Of a DNA stretch of 64,000 nt, positions 27,267 to 37,314 are shown piece by piece; position 1 is the stretch's first letter, and each line of letters opens with the position of its first letter. Both the position numbers and the translations under genes were made by a program. Source of the stretch: Pseudomonadota bacterium (lineage in GTDB: Bacteria; Pseudomonadota; Gammaproteobacteria; Burkholderiales; Burkholderiaceae_C); contig CAUJHQ010000105.1 in NCBI GenBank assembly GCA_963204815.1, forward strand, positions 89,097-153,096, given 5' to 3'. The notes under the pieces are model-generated. The model was not told where the DNA came from and ran no database searches. It saw only the letters and a list, made by a program, of their open reading frames with translations.

Positions 27267-28095
27267 GACGCGCGACGAGTCGATTATAGAGTTGGGGGCC
27301 TGGCTGCAGACCGCGCCGGGCCGCTACCTGCTCGAATGGGAACAGGACCGGCTCGACCACGCGGTGGCCGACGCCTTCGGCTTCCACGCGCTGCAGCTCG
27401 GCCTGCCCGAACTCGAGGGCCTGCGCGCCAACCGCATGCCGCACCGCTGGGTGGCGACCGACTCCTTCGTGGTGCCCGAAGCGCTGGTGCTGCCGCCGCC
27501 GCGCGACGGCCTCACCACGCTGCCGGCGGAGGAGCCGGTGGCGCTGTTCTGCGAGTACGACGCGCTGCCGTTCCCGCAGCACAGCGTGGACCTCGTCGTG
27601 CTGCCGCACGCGCTGGAGCTGGCGCGCGACCCGCACCAGACGCTGCGCGAGGTCGAGCGCGTGCTCGTGCCCGAGGGTCGTGTCGTCATCGCCGGCTTCA
27701 ACCCGGCCAGCCTGTGGGGGCTGCGCCAGCGTGGCGGCCGCGCGCTGCGCGGCATGGGGGTGGGCCGCGACCGCAGCCTGTACCTGCCGCGCGCCGGCGA
27801 TTTCATCGGCTACTGGCGGCTGCGCGACTGGCTGCGCCTGCTGGGCTTCGAGGTCGAGGTCGGGCGCTTCGGCTGCTGGCGGCCGCCGTTCAAGTCGGAG
27901 CGCTGGCTCGAGCGCTGCGCCTGGATGGACCCGGTGGGCGACCGCTGGTGGCCGGTGCTGGGCGCGGTGTACTTCATCGTCGCCGTCAAGCGCGTGCGCG
28001 GCATGCGGCTGGTCGGCCTCGTCAAGAACGAACGCCGCAAGGCGAAGGCGGGTGCGGCCGTGGTGGCGAACCGCGAAGTGGAGATGGAAGTCTGA
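27265..28095 (+). CDS. SAM-dependent methyltransferase of the class I/YafS type
   Basis: A 276-residue protein with a Rossmann methyltransferase fold in which the usual SAM-binding glycine motif is weak, as in the YafS-like group encoded next to rnhA and gloB in many proteobacteria. Visible are [19 protein letters not shown] (motif region about 95-113), [20 protein letters not shown], and a basic C-terminal helix with [14 protein letters not shown]. No substrate is known. The most upstream start is ATG 27265, overlapping the gloB start; TTG at 27292 is an alternative that would free the intergenic region. Its stop overlaps the rnhA start (TGATG). Confidence 0.82.
   Translation: MTRDESIIELGAWLQTAPGRYLLEWEQDRLDHAVADAFGFHALQLGLPELEGLRANRMPHRWVATDSFVVPEALVLPPPRDGLTTLPAEEPVALFCEYDALPFPQHSVDLVVLPHALELARDPHQTLREVERVLVPEGRVVIAGFNPASLWGLRQRGGRALRGMGVGRDRSLYLPRAGDFIGYWRLRDWLRLLGFEVEVGRFGCWRPPFKSERWLERCAWMDPVGDRWWPVLGAVYFIVAVKRVRGMRLVGLVKNERRKAKAGAAVVANREVEMEV
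27283..27288 (-). promoter_or_regulatory. -10 box for gloB inside the divergent gene
   Basis: A perfect TATAAT on the minus strand, 16 bases before the gloB start and located within the first codons of the divergent methyltransferase gene. There is no good -35 at 17 bases. If used, the gloB leader is roughly ten bases long. The position forces overlap between the two genes' control and coding sequences. Confidence 0.5.
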
Positions 28096-28532
28096 TGAGC
28101 GAAGTGGTGGTCTACACGGATGGCGCCTGCAAGGGCAACCCCGGCCCGGGCGGCTGGGGCGCGTGGCTGAAGAGCGGCGAGCACGAGAAGGAGCTCTTCG
28201 GTGGCGAACCGAACACGACCAACAACCGCATGGAGCTCACCGCGGTGATCGAGGCGCTGAATTCGCTGAAGCACCGCTGCACCGTCGTCGTCTACACGGA
28301 CAGCGAGTACGTGAAGAACGGCATCACGACCTGGATCCACGGCTGGAAGAAGCGCGGCTGGCAGACGGCCGACAAGAAACCGGTGAAGAACGTCGAGCTC
28401 TGGCAGCGCCTGGACGCCCTGGCCGCCGGCCACCACGTGACCTGGCGCTGGGTGCGCGGCCACACCGGCGACCCCGGCAACGAACGCGCCGACGCGCTGG
28501 CCAACCGCGGTGTCGCGTCGGTCCGCGGCTGA
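28095..28532 (+). CDS. rnhA: Ribonuclease HI
   Basis: A 145-residue enzyme with the four catalytic acidic residues in place: [18 protein letters not shown] (Asp9), NRMELTAVI (Glu47), [12 protein letters not shown] (Asp69) and [12 protein letters not shown] (Asp133). The basic handle helix [13 protein letters not shown] is present, so this is the E. coli-type enzyme that cuts RNA in RNA:DNA hybrids. It overlaps the methyltransferase gene by one base. About 100 bases separate it from the next operon. Confidence 0.97.
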   Translation: MSEVVVYTDGACKGNPGPGGWGAWLKSGEHEKELFGGEPNTTNNRMELTAVIEALNSLKHRCTVVVYTDSEYVKNGITTWIHGWKKRGWQTADKKPVKNVELWQRLDALAAGHHVTWRWVRGHTGDPGNERADALANRGVASVRG

Positions 28533-28631
28533 GGTGGGCGAGGCCCCCAAGCCCGGGTCGGGCAAACCCGAAGAGCCGACGTCGACCTCGACGAACGGAT
28601 ACATTCAGCCGGTTAAGTCGGCGTGGTTCCA

Positions 28632-29828
28632 ATGGCGTTGAAGAAGATTCACACGATCGTGGCGGTGCTCGGCATCGCGGTGGCCGGCACGGCCGCGTGG
28701 TGGTGGCAGAACCGCGCCAGCGGTCCGGCCACCGAGGCGGCCGCCGCGAAGCCGCCGGCGCCCGCCGGTCGCGGCGGACCGGGCGGTCCCGGCGGGCCCG
28801 GTGGTCCAGCGACCGTCGAGGCCTCGAGTGCACAGGCCGTCACGATCACCGACGACGTGTTGGCCGTCGGCTCGCTGCGTTCGGCGCAGGGCGTGATGCT
28901 GCGCCCGGAGGTCAGCGGCCGCATCTCGCAGTTCGGCTTCTCCGACGGCCAGCGCGTCAAGCGCGGGCAGTTGCTGGTGCAGCTCGACGACACCCTGCAG
29001 CAGGCGCAGCTGCGCCAGGCGGAAGCCTCGGCGTCGATCGCGCGCACCAACCTGCAGCGCAGCCGCGAACTGCAGGCGCAGGGCTTCGTGTCGCCGAGCG
29101 CGGTCGACCAGAACGGGGCCGCGCTCGAGGTCGCCGAGGCGCAGGTCGCGCTGGCGAAGGCGCAACTCGCACGCATGCGCATCATCGCCCCGTTCGACGC
29201 CACCACCGGCATCAAGCGGGTGGACATCGGCGACTACGTGAAGGACGGTGCCGACCTCGTGGCGCTCGAAGACCTGTCGTCGCTGGCGGTCGACTTCAGC
29301 CTGCCCGAGCGCACGCTGGCCAGGCTGCGCAGCGGCCAGTCGGTGGAAGTGACGCTGGACGCGCTGCCGGGCCGCACCTTCAAGGGCCGCGTCGTCGCAC
29401 TCGACTCGCAGGTCGACGCCAACGGCCGTGCGCTGCTCGTGCGCGCGCAGGTCGAGAACCAGGGCGCGCTGCTGAAGCCGGGCATGTTCGCGCGCGCGCG
29501 CGTTGTGCTCGCCACGCGTGCCAACGCGATCGTCGTGCCCGAGGAAGCGCTGGTGCCGCAGGGTGGCCGGCAGTACGTCTACAAGGTGGTCGACGCCGGT
29601 GGCGGCCAGCAGGTGGCCGAGCGCATCGAGGCGCGCATCGGCATGCGCCTGCCGGGCAAGGTCGAGCTGCTCGAAGGCATCGGCAGCGGCGACCGCGTCG
29701 TCACCGCCGGCCAGGCCCGCCTGCGCGGCGAACGCGCGCCGGTGCGCGTTGTCGACCTGTCCAAGCCGCCGGGTCCGCCGCCCGGCGCCGGCCGCAGCGC
29801 CAGCGGCGTGCCCGGCGCACCGGCCTGA
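28632..29828 (+). CDS. RND efflux periplasmic adaptor (membrane fusion protein)
   Basis: A 398-residue adaptor with an N-terminal membrane anchor (IHTIVAVLGIAVAGTAAWWW), then a repetitive Gly/Pro linker at about residues 46-58. The lipoyl halves (RPEVSGRISQFGFSDGQRVK and IIAPFDATTGIKRVDIGDYV) flank an alpha-hairpin, and the beta-barrel follows (FKGRVVALDSQVDANGRALL). It joins the inner-membrane pump to an outer-membrane channel; no channel gene follows. The start is ATG 28632, just after the in-frame upstream GTG at 28623. It forms an operon with the RND permease 26 bases downstream. Confidence 0.92.
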   Translation: MALKKIHTIVAVLGIAVAGTAAWWWQNRASGPATEAAAAKPPAPAGRGGPGGPGGPGGPATVEASSAQAVTITDDVLAVGSLRSAQGVMLRPEVSGRISQFGFSDGQRVKRGQLLVQLDDTLQQAQLRQAEASASIARTNLQRSRELQAQGFVSPSAVDQNGAALEVAEAQVALAKAQLARMRIIAPFDATTGIKRVDIGDYVKDGADLVALEDLSSLAVDFSLPERTLARLRSGQSVEVTLDALPGRTFKGRVVALDSQVDANGRALLVRAQVENQGALLKPGMFARARVVLATRANAIVVPEEALVPQGGRQYVYKVVDAGGGQQVAERIEARIGMRLPGKVELLEGIGSGDRVVTAGQARLRGERAPVRVVDLSKPPGPPPGAGRSASGVPGAPA

Positions 29829-29854
29829 ACGGCGGCCCCAGCGGAGACCACGGC

Positions 29855-32800
29855 ATGCAGCTCTCGGAAACCTCGATCCGCCGCCCGGTGCTGGCGACGG
29901 TGATGTCGCTGCTGATCATCCTGATCGGCCTGGTGTCCTTCGACCGCCTGTCGGTGCGCGAGTACCCGCGCATCGACGAGCCGGTCGTCACCGTCAACAC
30001 GCGGCTCATCGGCGCCAGTTCCGAGGTCATCGAGTCGCAGGTCACGAAGCCGCTGGAAGACTCCATCGCCGGCATCGAGGGCGTGGACATCATCACCTCG
30101 ATCTCGCGCGCCGAGCAGAGCCAGATCACGGTGCGCTTCAAGCTCGAGAAGAACCCGGACAACGCCGCCGCCGACGTGCGCGACCGCGTCTCGCGCGTGC
30201 GCGGCCGCCTGCCCGACGCGGTCGACGAGCCGATCATCGCCAAGGTCGAGGCCGACGCCACGCCGACGATATGGCTCGCCTACACCAGCGAGACGCTGAG
30301 CCCGCTGGAACTCACCGACCTCATCAACCGGGTCGTCAAGCCGCGCCTGCAGACGGTGCCCGGCGTGGCCGACATCCAGGTCGGCGGCGACCGCGCCTAT
30401 TCGATGCGCATCTGGCTCGACGCCGACAAGCTGGCGGCCTATCGCGTCACCGTGCAGGACGTCGAGGAGGCGCTGCGCCGGCAGAACCTGGAAGTGCCGG
30501 CCGGCCGCATCGAGAGCCAGCAGCGCGAGTTCAACGTCACCGCGCGCACCGACCTGAACTCGGTGGCGCAGTTCAGCGAGATCGCGCTGAAGACCGTCAA
30601 CGGCTACACGGTGCGCCTGCGCGACGTCGGCCGCGTTGCCGAGGGCGCGGCCAACGAACGCTCGCGCGTGCGGCTGAACGGCGTGCCGTCGATCTCCACC
30701 GGTGTCATCCGCAACGCCACCGCGAACCCGCTGGACGTTGCCGCCGGCGTGCGCGCCGTGATGCCGCAGATCCAGCGCGACCTGCCGCCGTCGGTCACGG
30801 TGCAGCAGGCGAACGACAACTCGGTCTTCATCGACCGCTCGATCAAGTCGGTCTACAAGACGGTGGCCGAGGCGGTGGTTCTCGTGGCGCTGGTGGTCTT
30901 CGTGTTCCTGCGCACGGTGCGGGCGTCGATCATTCCGCTCGTCACCATCCCGGTCAGCCTGATCGGGTCGTTCGCGCTCATCGCCGCCGCCGGCTTCACG
31001 ATCAACACGCTGACGCTGCTGGCGCTGGTGCTGGCGATCGGCCTCGTGGTCGACGACGCCATCGTCGTGCTGGAGAACATCTTCCGCCACATCGAGGAAG
31101 GGCTGTCGCCGTTCCAGGCGGCGTTGAAGGGCATCCGCGAGATCAGTTTCGCGGTGGTCGCGATGACGCTCACGCTGGCGGCCGTGTTCGCGCCGCTGGC
31201 CTTCACGCCCGGCCGCACCGGGCGGCTGTTCGGCGAATTCGCGCTCACGCTGGCCGGTGCGGTGGTGGTGTCCGGCTTCGTCGCGCTGACGCTGACGCCG
31301 ATGATGTGCAGCAAGCTGCTGCGCCACAACCCGACGCCGAACCGCTTCGACCGCGGCATGGAGTCGCTGCTGGTCGGCCTGACCAACGGCTACCGGGCGG
31401 CGCTCGGCTGGGTGCTGAACCACCGCTCGGTCGTGCTGGTCGTCATGCTGGCGGCCGGCGGCACGAGCTACTGGCTGTTCAAGACCGCGAAGGCCGAGCT
31501 GGCGCCGATCGAGGACCGCGGCGTCATCATCATGCCGGTGCGCGCCCCCGACGGCGCCACGCTGGACTTCACCGCCCGCTACCTCGACGCCATCGACGCC
31601 ATCGGCGTGCAGTACACGGAATTCGACCGCCGCTTCATGTTCATGGGCGGCGGCCAGGTGTCGACCGCCAGCGCCGTGTTCCGCGCCACCGACTGGACCG
31701 AGCGCACCCGCACCACGCAGGAACTGGCGCGCGACCTGCTGCCCAAGGTGAGCGCGCTGCCGGGCATCACCGCCTTCCCGATCACGCCGCCGAGCCTGGG
31801 GCAGGGCTTCCGCTCGCGGCCGCTGGAATTCGTCGTGCAGACGAGCGACAGCTACGCCAACCTGGCGCGCGCCGCGCAGCAGATGCTGGCCGAGATGGCG
31901 AAGAACCCGGGCATCGTGCAGCCCGACATCGACCTGCAGCTGAACAAGCCCGAGATCTTCATGGAGGTCGACCGCGCGCGTGCGGCCGACATGGGCGTCA
32001 GCGTCGACGCCGTCGCGCGCACCGTCGAAACCATGCTCGGCGGCCGGGCCGTGACACGCTACAAGCGCGACGCCGACCAGTACGACGTCATCGTGCAGAC
32101 CGCGAGCCGCGGCCGCACGACGCCTGACGACATCGAGCGCCTGTTCGTGCGTGGCCGGGGCGACACGATGGTGCCGCTGGGCTCGCTGGTGAAGGTGCGC
32201 GAAGCGGTCAGCCCGCGCGAGCTGAACCACTTCAACCAGCGCCGCTCGGTCACGATCACGGCCAACCTGGCGCCGGGCTATTCGCTCGGCGAGGCGCTCA
32301 CGTTCATGGACCAGGCCGCGGCGCGCGTGCTGCCGGCCGGCTACGTCACCGAACTGAACGGCGTGAGCCGCGAGTTCCGTTCGTCGTCGGGCGCGCTGGG
32401 CGTTGTGTTCGTGCTGGCGCTGCTGTTCATCTTCCTCGTGCTGGCGGCGCAGTTCGAGAGCTTCATCGACCCCTGCGTGATCCTGATCGCGGTGCCGCTG
32501 ACGATGGTGGGCGCGCTCGGCGCGCTGAGCCTGGCCGGCGGCACGCTGAACGTCTATTCGCAGATCGGCCTCATCACGCTGGTCGGCCTGATCAGCAAGC
32601 ACGGCATCCTGATCGTCGAGTTCAGCAACCAGATGCGCCAGCAGGGCATGACGGTGCGCGAGGCCGTGCTCGAAGCGGCCAGCATGCGCCTGCGCCCGAT
32701 CCTGATGACCACCGGCGCGATGGTGCTCGGCGCGTTGCCGCTGGCGCTGGCCAGCGGTGCCGGCGCCGAGAGCCGGCAGCAGATCGGCTGGGTCATCGTC

Positions 32801-32962
32801 GGCGGCATGTCGCTGGGCACGCTGCTGACCATCTTCGTCGTGCCCACGGTCTACACGTGGTTTGCGCGCCGGGCGGTGCCGGGCGCGATCGAGACGCCGG
32901 CGCTGGCGGATGCGCCGGCGGCGCACGGCCTGCCCGAAGCCGCCAAGGCCGGCGCGGACTGA
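29855..32962 (+). CDS. RND-family efflux permease, AcrB/MexF-like
   Basis: A 1035-residue inner-membrane pump, the normal length of the hydrophobe/amphiphile efflux group. It starts QLSETSIRRPVLATVMSLLI, has the two large periplasmic loops and 12 membrane helices, and the proton-relay helix reads LAIGLVVDDAIVVLENI with the paired Asp residues near 405. The pattern in helix 4 and the AEAVVLVALVVFVFLR segment are typical. It exports drugs or lipophilic compounds using proton flow. Substrates are unknown. The acyltransferase gene follows after 13 bases. Confidence 0.94.
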   Translation: MQLSETSIRRPVLATVMSLLIILIGLVSFDRLSVREYPRIDEPVVTVNTRLIGASSEVIESQVTKPLEDSIAGIEGVDIITSISRAEQSQITVRFKLEKNPDNAAADVRDRVSRVRGRLPDAVDEPIIAKVEADATPTIWLAYTSETLSPLELTDLINRVVKPRLQTVPGVADIQVGGDRAYSMRIWLDADKLAAYRVTVQDVEEALRRQNLEVPAGRIESQQREFNVTARTDLNSVAQFSEIALKTVNGYTVRLRDVGRVAEGAANERSRVRLNGVPSISTGVIRNATANPLDVAAGVRAVMPQIQRDLPPSVTVQQANDNSVFIDRSIKSVYKTVAEAVVLVALVVFVFLRTVRASIIPLVTIPVSLIGSFALIAAAGFTINTLTLLALVLAIGLVVDDAIVVLENIFRHIEEGLSPFQAALKGIREISFAVVAMTLTLAAVFAPLAFTPGRTGRLFGEFALTLAGAVVVSGFVALTLTPMMCSKLLRHNPTPNRFDRGMESLLVGLTNGYRAALGWVLNHRSVVLVVMLAAGGTSYWLFKTAKAELAPIEDRGVIIMPVRAPDGATLDFTARYLDAIDAIGVQYTEFDRRFMFMGGGQVSTASAVFRATDWTERTRTTQELARDLLPKVSALPGITAFPITPPSLGQGFRSRPLEFVVQTSDSYANLARAAQQMLAEMAKNPGIVQPDIDLQLNKPEIFMEVDRARAADMGVSVDAVARTVETMLGGRAVTRYKRDADQYDVIVQTASRGRTTPDDIERLFVRGRGDTMVPLGSLVKVREAVSPRELNHFNQRRSVTITANLAPGYSLGEALTFMDQAAARVLPAGYVTELNGVSREFRSSSGALGVVFVLALLFIFLVLAAQFESFIDPCVILIAVPLTMVGALGALSLAGGTLNVYSQIGLITLVGLISKHGILIVEFSNQMRQQGMTVREAVLEAASMRLRPILMTTGAMVLGALPLALASGAGAESRQQIGWVIVGGMSLGTLLTIFVVPTVYTWFARRAVPGAIETPALADAPAAHGLPEAAKAGAD

Positions 32963-32975
32963 CCGGCCCCAGCGC

Positions 32976-34457
32976 ATGTCCGCCAGCGTCCAGATCCCGT
33001 TGTGGCTGGCCGTGGTGGGCGGCGCGCTGGCCTTGTGGGCGGTGCTCGACCGGCTGCTGCTGCCGTCGGTGCGCTGGTACCTGAAGAGCCGCGCCACCAA
33101 GGTGCTGGACGAGGTGCGACAGCGCCTGAAGATCCACGTGCGGCCGTTCCAGCAGATCGGCCGCCAGGCGCTGATCGACCGCCTGATCTTCGACGACAAG
33201 GTGCAACAGGCCGCGCTCGCCTTCGCCGACGCCCGCGGCATGCCGCGCGAGGTGGCGCTGGACCAGGTGCAGCGCTACGCGCGCGAGATCGTCCCGGCGT
33301 TCAACGCCTTCGTCTACTTCCGCGTCGGCTACTGGATCGGCAAGCGGGTGTCGCAGGCGCTGTACCGCGTGCGCATCGGCTACACCGACGACGCCGGGCT
33401 GGAGGCGATTCCCGAAAACGCGACGGTGGTGTTCGTCATGAACCACCGCAGCAACATGGACTACATCGTCGCCAGCTACCTGGCTGCCGAGCGTGCGGCC
33501 TTGAGCTACGCGGTGGGCGAATGGGCGCGCGTCATCGGGCTGCAGCAGCTGATCCGCGCGATGGGCGCGTACTTCGTGCGCCGCAACGCCAAGGACGAGC
33601 TCTACCGCCGCGTGCTGGAGCGCTACGTCGCGATGGCGACCGAGGCCGGCGTCACGCAGGCCGTGTACCCCGAGGGCGGCCTGACGAAGGACGGCGCCTT
33701 GCGCGAGCCGCGCTTCGGCGTGCTCGACTACATGCTGCGCGGCCACCGCCACGACGGCGAGCGCGACTTGGTCTTCGTGCCCATCGGGCTCAACTACGAC
33801 CGCGTGCTCGAAGACCGCACCCAGCTGCTGAGCGGCGATGCCGCGGCGCCGAAGGTCGGCCGCCTGGCGGCGCTGCGCCGCACGCTCGCTTTCGCGGCCA
33901 GCCAGCTCGGCCTGCTGCTGCGCAGCCGCTGGCACCGCTACGGCTACGCCTGCGTCAACTTCGGCACGCCGGTGTCGGCGCGGGCCTGGGCGGCCTCACG
34001 CGGCATCCGCTTCGAGGCGCTGGAGAAGGCCGAGCGCCAGGCCGAGGTGGCCGCGCTCGGCCGCGAGCTGATGCACCAGGTGGGCCGCCTCGTGCCGGTG
34101 CTGCCGGTGCCGCTGGTCGCCACCGTGATGCTCGATGCGCCCGAGCGTGCCCGCACCGAATTCGAAATCAAGGCCGAGGTGGCGGCACTGGTGACGCGGC
34201 TGGAAGCGGCGGGCGCGCGCCTCTACGTGCCACGCCAGGACCGCGACTACGCCTTCAGCGCCGGCCTTCGCATGCTGGTGCAGCGCCATCTGGTCGAGCA
34301 GAAGGACGGCCTTTTCACGCCGCACCCGTCCGAACACGCGCTGCTGCGCTACTACGCGAACTCGATCGCGCACCTGCTGCCGCGTTCAGCCGCCGATGTA
34401 GTGCATCTCGACGCGGCGCCCGCCGCTGCCGGCATCGGCCTCCATCGCACCGCGTAG
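32976..34457 (+). CDS. Glycerol-3-phosphate acyltransferase-like protein (PlsC/PlsB domain)
   Basis: A 493-residue protein with an N-terminal hydrophobic helix and the acyltransferase motifs NHRSNMDY (the NHxxxxD box, about residue 153), the GAYFVRR region, and [12 protein letters not shown] near 230. It is shorter than E. coli PlsB (about 800) and lacks its N-terminal region, but the spacing and C-terminal [19 protein letters not shown] fit a GPAT-like enzyme that acylates glycerol-3-phosphate. The last 72 bases are antisense to the 3' end of moaA. Thirteen bases separate it from the RND permease. Confidence 0.82.
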   Translation: MSASVQIPLWLAVVGGALALWAVLDRLLLPSVRWYLKSRATKVLDEVRQRLKIHVRPFQQIGRQALIDRLIFDDKVQQAALAFADARGMPREVALDQVQRYAREIVPAFNAFVYFRVGYWIGKRVSQALYRVRIGYTDDAGLEAIPENATVVFVMNHRSNMDYIVASYLAAERAALSYAVGEWARVIGLQQLIRAMGAYFVRRNAKDELYRRVLERYVAMATEAGVTQAVYPEGGLTKDGALREPRFGVLDYMLRGHRHDGERDLVFVPIGLNYDRVLEDRTQLLSGDAAAPKVGRLAALRRTLAFAASQLGLLLRSRWHRYGYACVNFGTPVSARAWAASRGIRFEALEKAERQAEVAALGRELMHQVGRLVPVLPVPLVATVMLDAPERARTEFEIKAEVAALVTRLEAAGARLYVPRQDRDYAFSAGLRMLVQRHLVEQKDGLFTPHPSEHALLRYYANSIAHLLPRSAADVVHLDAAPAAAGIGLHRTA

Positions 34458-35510
34458 TTCCGAGTAGCGGTCCTCGCGGTCGGCCCAGACGAGCCCGATG
34501 GCGCCGGCGATCTGCGCGTCCGAAAAGCCGCCGCGCAGCAGCGCGCGCAGGTCGTGGCCGCCGCTGGCGAACAGGCACAGGAACAGCTTGCCTTCGGTGG
34601 ACAGGCGCGCGCGGTTGCAGTCGCGGCAGAAGGCCTGTGTCACGCTGCTGATGAAGCCGACCTCACCGCCGCCGTCGCGGTAGCGCCAGCGTTCGGCCGT
34701 CTCGCCGGGCGCGCTGGGGTCCAGCGGCTCGAGCGGGAACGCGGCGTGCAGCCGTTCGCGCACCTGCGCCGACGGCAGCACTTCGTCCATGCGCCAGCCG
34801 TTCGTGGCACCGACGTCCATGTACTCGATGAAGCGCAGCACCACGGCCGGGCCGAAGCGCTCGCGCAGGTGGCGCGCCAGCGGCACGATCTCGTGATCGT
34901 TGGTGCCGCGCTTGACGACCATGTTGACCTTGATCGGCGCCAGGCCGACGCGGACCGCCGCGGCAATGCCCGCCAGCACGTCGGCGACCGGGAAGTCGAC
35001 GTCGTTCATGCGCCGGAAGATCGCATCGTCCAGCGCGTCCAGGCTGACGGTGATGCGCTTGAGGCCAGCGTCGCGCAGCGCCTCGGCCTTGCGTTCGAGC
35101 ACCGAGCCGTTGGTGGTGAGCGTGATGTCCAGCGCTTCGCCTTCGGGCGTGCGCAGCGCGGCCAGCTGCCCGACCAGCACCTCCAGGTGCTTGCGCAGCA
35201 GCGGCTCGCCGCCGGTCAGGCGCAGCTTCTTCACGCCATGGGCGACGAACAGGCGCGCGCTGCGCGTGATCTCCTCGAAGCTCAGCAGCGAGCTCTGCGG
35301 CAGGAACTTGTAGTCCCGGTCGAAGACCTCCTTCGGCATGCAGTAGCTGCAGCGGAAGTTGCAGCGGTCGGTGACGGAGATGCGCAGGTCGCGCAGCGGC
35401 CGCCCCAGGCGGTCGGCCAGCAGGCCATTCGGCGCCACCGGCTGCGCCGGCACGCGCGGCACCGGCGCGGCGTAGCGCAGGTCGGCCAGCGGAATGATCG
35501 TTTCGCCCAT
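34386..35510 (-). CDS. moaA: GTP 3',8-cyclase, molybdenum cofactor biosynthesis
   Basis: A 374-residue radical-SAM enzyme. The N-terminal cluster is CNFRCSYC, with VTDR before it and LTGGEPLLR following; the second iron-sulfur cluster uses [18 protein letters not shown]. The C-terminal VEMHYIGG matches the Gly-Gly tail of the family. Together with MoaC it makes cyclic pyranopterin from GTP; moaC is not in the window, while moeA, moaD and moaE lie at 49173-52217. The first 30 residues before the core are an unconserved extension. Its 3' end overlaps the acyltransferase gene by 72 bases. Confidence 0.96.
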   Translation of the reverse strand: MGETIIPLADLRYAAPVPRVPAQPVAPNGLLADRLGRPLRDLRISVTDRCNFRCSYCMPKEVFDRDYKFLPQSSLLSFEEITRSARLFVAHGVKKLRLTGGEPLLRKHLEVLVGQLAALRTPEGEALDITLTTNGSVLERKAEALRDAGLKRITVSLDALDDAIFRRMNDVDFPVADVLAGIAAAVRVGLAPIKVNMVVKRGTNDHEIVPLARHLRERFGPAVVLRFIEYMDVGATNGWRMDEVLPSAQVRERLHAAFPLEPLDPSAPGETAERWRYRDGGGEVGFISSVTQAFCRDCNRARLSTEGKLFLCLFASGGHDLRALLRGGFSDAQIAGAIGLVWADREDRYSELRGAMEADAGSGGRRVEMHYIGG

Positions 35511-35543
35511 GGGCGGCGATTGTGCCGCGCCGGCGGCGCGACC

Positions 35544-36152
35544 CTACCGCGGCTGCGGTGTACTGCCGTCGTCCAGCGCGGGCATGTCGGCGCGGCGGGC
35601 GCCGTTGTAGCGCTTGGTCCAGTAGGCGGCGCGCATGTCCTCGATGCGAACCTGGCCGCCGGTGCGCGGCGCGTGGATGAACTTGCCTTCGCCGACGTAG
35701 ATGCCCACGTGCGAGAAGGCGCGCCGCATGGTGTTGAAGAAGACCAAGTCGCCGGGCTTGAGTTCGTCGCGCTTCACTTCCGCGAGCGCGCCGTCCTTCG
35801 CCTGCTGGTCGGCGCGGCGCGGCAGCACCAGGCCCAGGCTCTTCTCGAACACATGCCGAGTGAAGCCGCTGCAGTCGAAGCCTTCCTCGCTCTGGCCGCC
35901 GCGGCGGTAGGGCACGCCGAGGAAGTTCATCGCCGAGATGACGAGGTCGCTGGCGGCGTCGCGCACCGTCGACACGAAGCCCTGCGTGGCTTCGGCGGCG
36001 GGCACCAGACCCTTGTCCTGCAGCAGGTGCATGATGGCGTCGCCGCCGCGTGCGCCGTCGGCCGGCGGTTCGGCCGCCGCAGGCATGGCCGCCAGTGCCG
36101 CAGCGAGCACGGCGGCGGCAGCCAGGCGGGGGAAGGGCAGGCGGGCACGCAT
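35544..36152 (-). CDS. Exported NlpC/P60 peptidoglycan hydrolase
   Basis: A 202-residue protein with a signal peptide ([20 protein letters not shown], cleavage expected near AAAEP) and a single C-terminal NlpC/P60 domain. The catalytic Cys is in [12 protein letters not shown], the His in [16 protein letters not shown]. Such enzymes cut D-Glu-diaminopimelate bonds in stem peptides. I used the internal ATG at 36152 because the signal starts there; an ATG at 36209 would add 19 residues before it. It lies 33 bases upstream of moaA in the same direction but is functionally unrelated. Confidence 0.9.
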   Translation of the reverse strand: MRARLPFPRLAAAAVLAAALAAMPAAAEPPADGARGGDAIMHLLQDKGLVPAAEATQGFVSTVRDAASDLVISAMNFLGVPYRRGGQSEEGFDCSGFTRHVFEKSLGLVLPRRADQQAKDGALAEVKRDELKPGDLVFFNTMRRAFSHVGIYVGEGKFIHAPRTGGQVRIEDMRAAYWTKRYNGARRADMPALDDGSTPQPR

Positions 36153-36262
36153 CAGCGCGGCAGTATCGGGGGCCGCCCCCGGCAGTGTCAACGCGGCCCA
36201 CCCGGACAAGAATCACGCTCCGGCAGGCCCACCTGTCACCGATTCACCACTGGAAACACACC

Positions 36263-37246
36263 ATGTTCAAGGCCTTGCTCCTGGAAAAGGGCGAGGGCGG
36301 CTTCAGCGCCGGCCTCGCGCAGATCGACGAATCGCGCCTGCCGGCCGGCGACGTGCTGGTCGCGCCGGCCTACTCCACGCTCAACTTCAAGGACGGCCTG
36401 GCGATCACGAACCGCGGCCCGGTGGTGCGCAGCTGGCCGATGGTGCCCGGCATCGACGGCGCCGGCACGGTGCTGGAAAGCACGCACCCGGCCTGGTTGC
36501 CGGGCGACCGCTTCGTGCACAACGGCTGGGGCGTCGGCGAGACGCACTGGGGGTGCCTGGCCGAGCGCGCCCGCCTGAAGGGCGACTGGCTGGTCAAGCT
36601 GCCGCCGGCCTTCACGCCGCGCCAGGCGATGGCCATCGGCACCGCCGGCTACACCGCGATGCTGTGCGTGCTGGCGCTGGAACGCCACGGCGTGCAGCCG
36701 GGCGACGGCGAGGTGCTGGTCACCGGCGCGACCGGTGGTGTGGGCAGTGTCGCCATCGCGCTGCTCGGCCGCCTCGGCTTCAAGGTCACCGCAGCCAGCG
36801 GCAAGACGGCCGAAGCAGACTACCTGAAGAGGCTCGGCGCCGCCGCGGTGATGGACCGCGCCGAGCTCGCCGCCGCCGGCAAGCCGCTGCAGAAGGAGCG
36901 CTGGGCGGCGGTGGTGGACGCCGTCGGCAGCCACACGCTGGCCAACGCGCTGGCGCAGACGCGCTACGGCGGCGTGGTCGCGGCCTGCGGGCTGGCGCAG
37001 GGCATGGACCTGCCGGCGAGCGTGGCGCCCTTCATCCTGCGCGGCGTGACGCTGGCCGGCATCGACAGCGTGATGGCGCCGCTGCCACGCCGCCAGGAAG
37101 CGTGGGCACGGCTGGCGCGCGACCTCGACCCGGTGCTGCTGGAGACCATCGTCGAGGAGATCCCGCTCGACGCGGCGATCGCGCGTGCCGGCGACTTGAT
37201 GCAGGGCAAGGTGCGGGGCCGGCTGGTGGTCCGCATCGCCGGCTGA
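36263..37246 (+). CDS. acuI: Acrylyl-CoA reductase-like MDR oxidoreductase (AcuI type)
   Basis: A 327-residue medium-chain reductase without structural zinc. The YhdH/AcuI pattern is clear: [20 protein letters not shown] near residue 38, [10 protein letters not shown], and the NADPH-binding [19 protein letters not shown] near 150. It reduces acrylyl-CoA to propionyl-CoA and protects cells from the toxic acrylyl-CoA. The next gene is PrpE, which makes propionyl-CoA from propionate, so both feed propionyl-CoA. An intergenic palindrome sits between them. No prpBCD genes are present here. Confidence 0.88.
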   Translation: MFKALLLEKGEGGFSAGLAQIDESRLPAGDVLVAPAYSTLNFKDGLAITNRGPVVRSWPMVPGIDGAGTVLESTHPAWLPGDRFVHNGWGVGETHWGCLAERARLKGDWLVKLPPAFTPRQAMAIGTAGYTAMLCVLALERHGVQPGDGEVLVTGATGGVGSVAIALLGRLGFKVTAASGKTAEADYLKRLGAAAVMDRAELAAAGKPLQKERWAAVVDAVGSHTLANALAQTRYGGVVAACGLAQGMDLPASVAPFILRGVTLAGIDSVMAPLPRRQEAWARLARDLDPVLLETIVEEIPLDAAIARAGDLMQGKVRGRLVVRIAG

Positions 37247-37260
37247 GTCAGGCCTTCGTC

Positions 37261-37275
37261 AGCGCCATTGGCGCT
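37261..37275. promoter_or_regulatory. Perfect palindrome before prpE
   Basis: AGCGCCATTGGCGCT: seven-base perfect arms around a single T, 40 bases before the prpE ATG and 15 bases after the acuI stop. Its size and symmetry suit a dimeric repressor or activator site; a weak terminator hairpin is less likely, as there is no T run. The regulator is unknown. Confidence 0.5.
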
Positions 37276-37314
37276 AATCGCGGCGCGCTGCGAAACGAGA
37301 TCAGGAGACACACG

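Noticed and set aside
28755..28805. Run of GGC/CCC repeats in the adaptor gene
   Set aside because: It encodes the Gly/Pro linker after the membrane anchor in frame; not a regulatory repeat.
29579..33241. Open frame of about 1220 codons on the minus strand across the RND genes
   Set aside because: Same shadow pattern, dominated by Arg, His, Asp, Ala and Val; the plus strand encodes a textbook RND permease.
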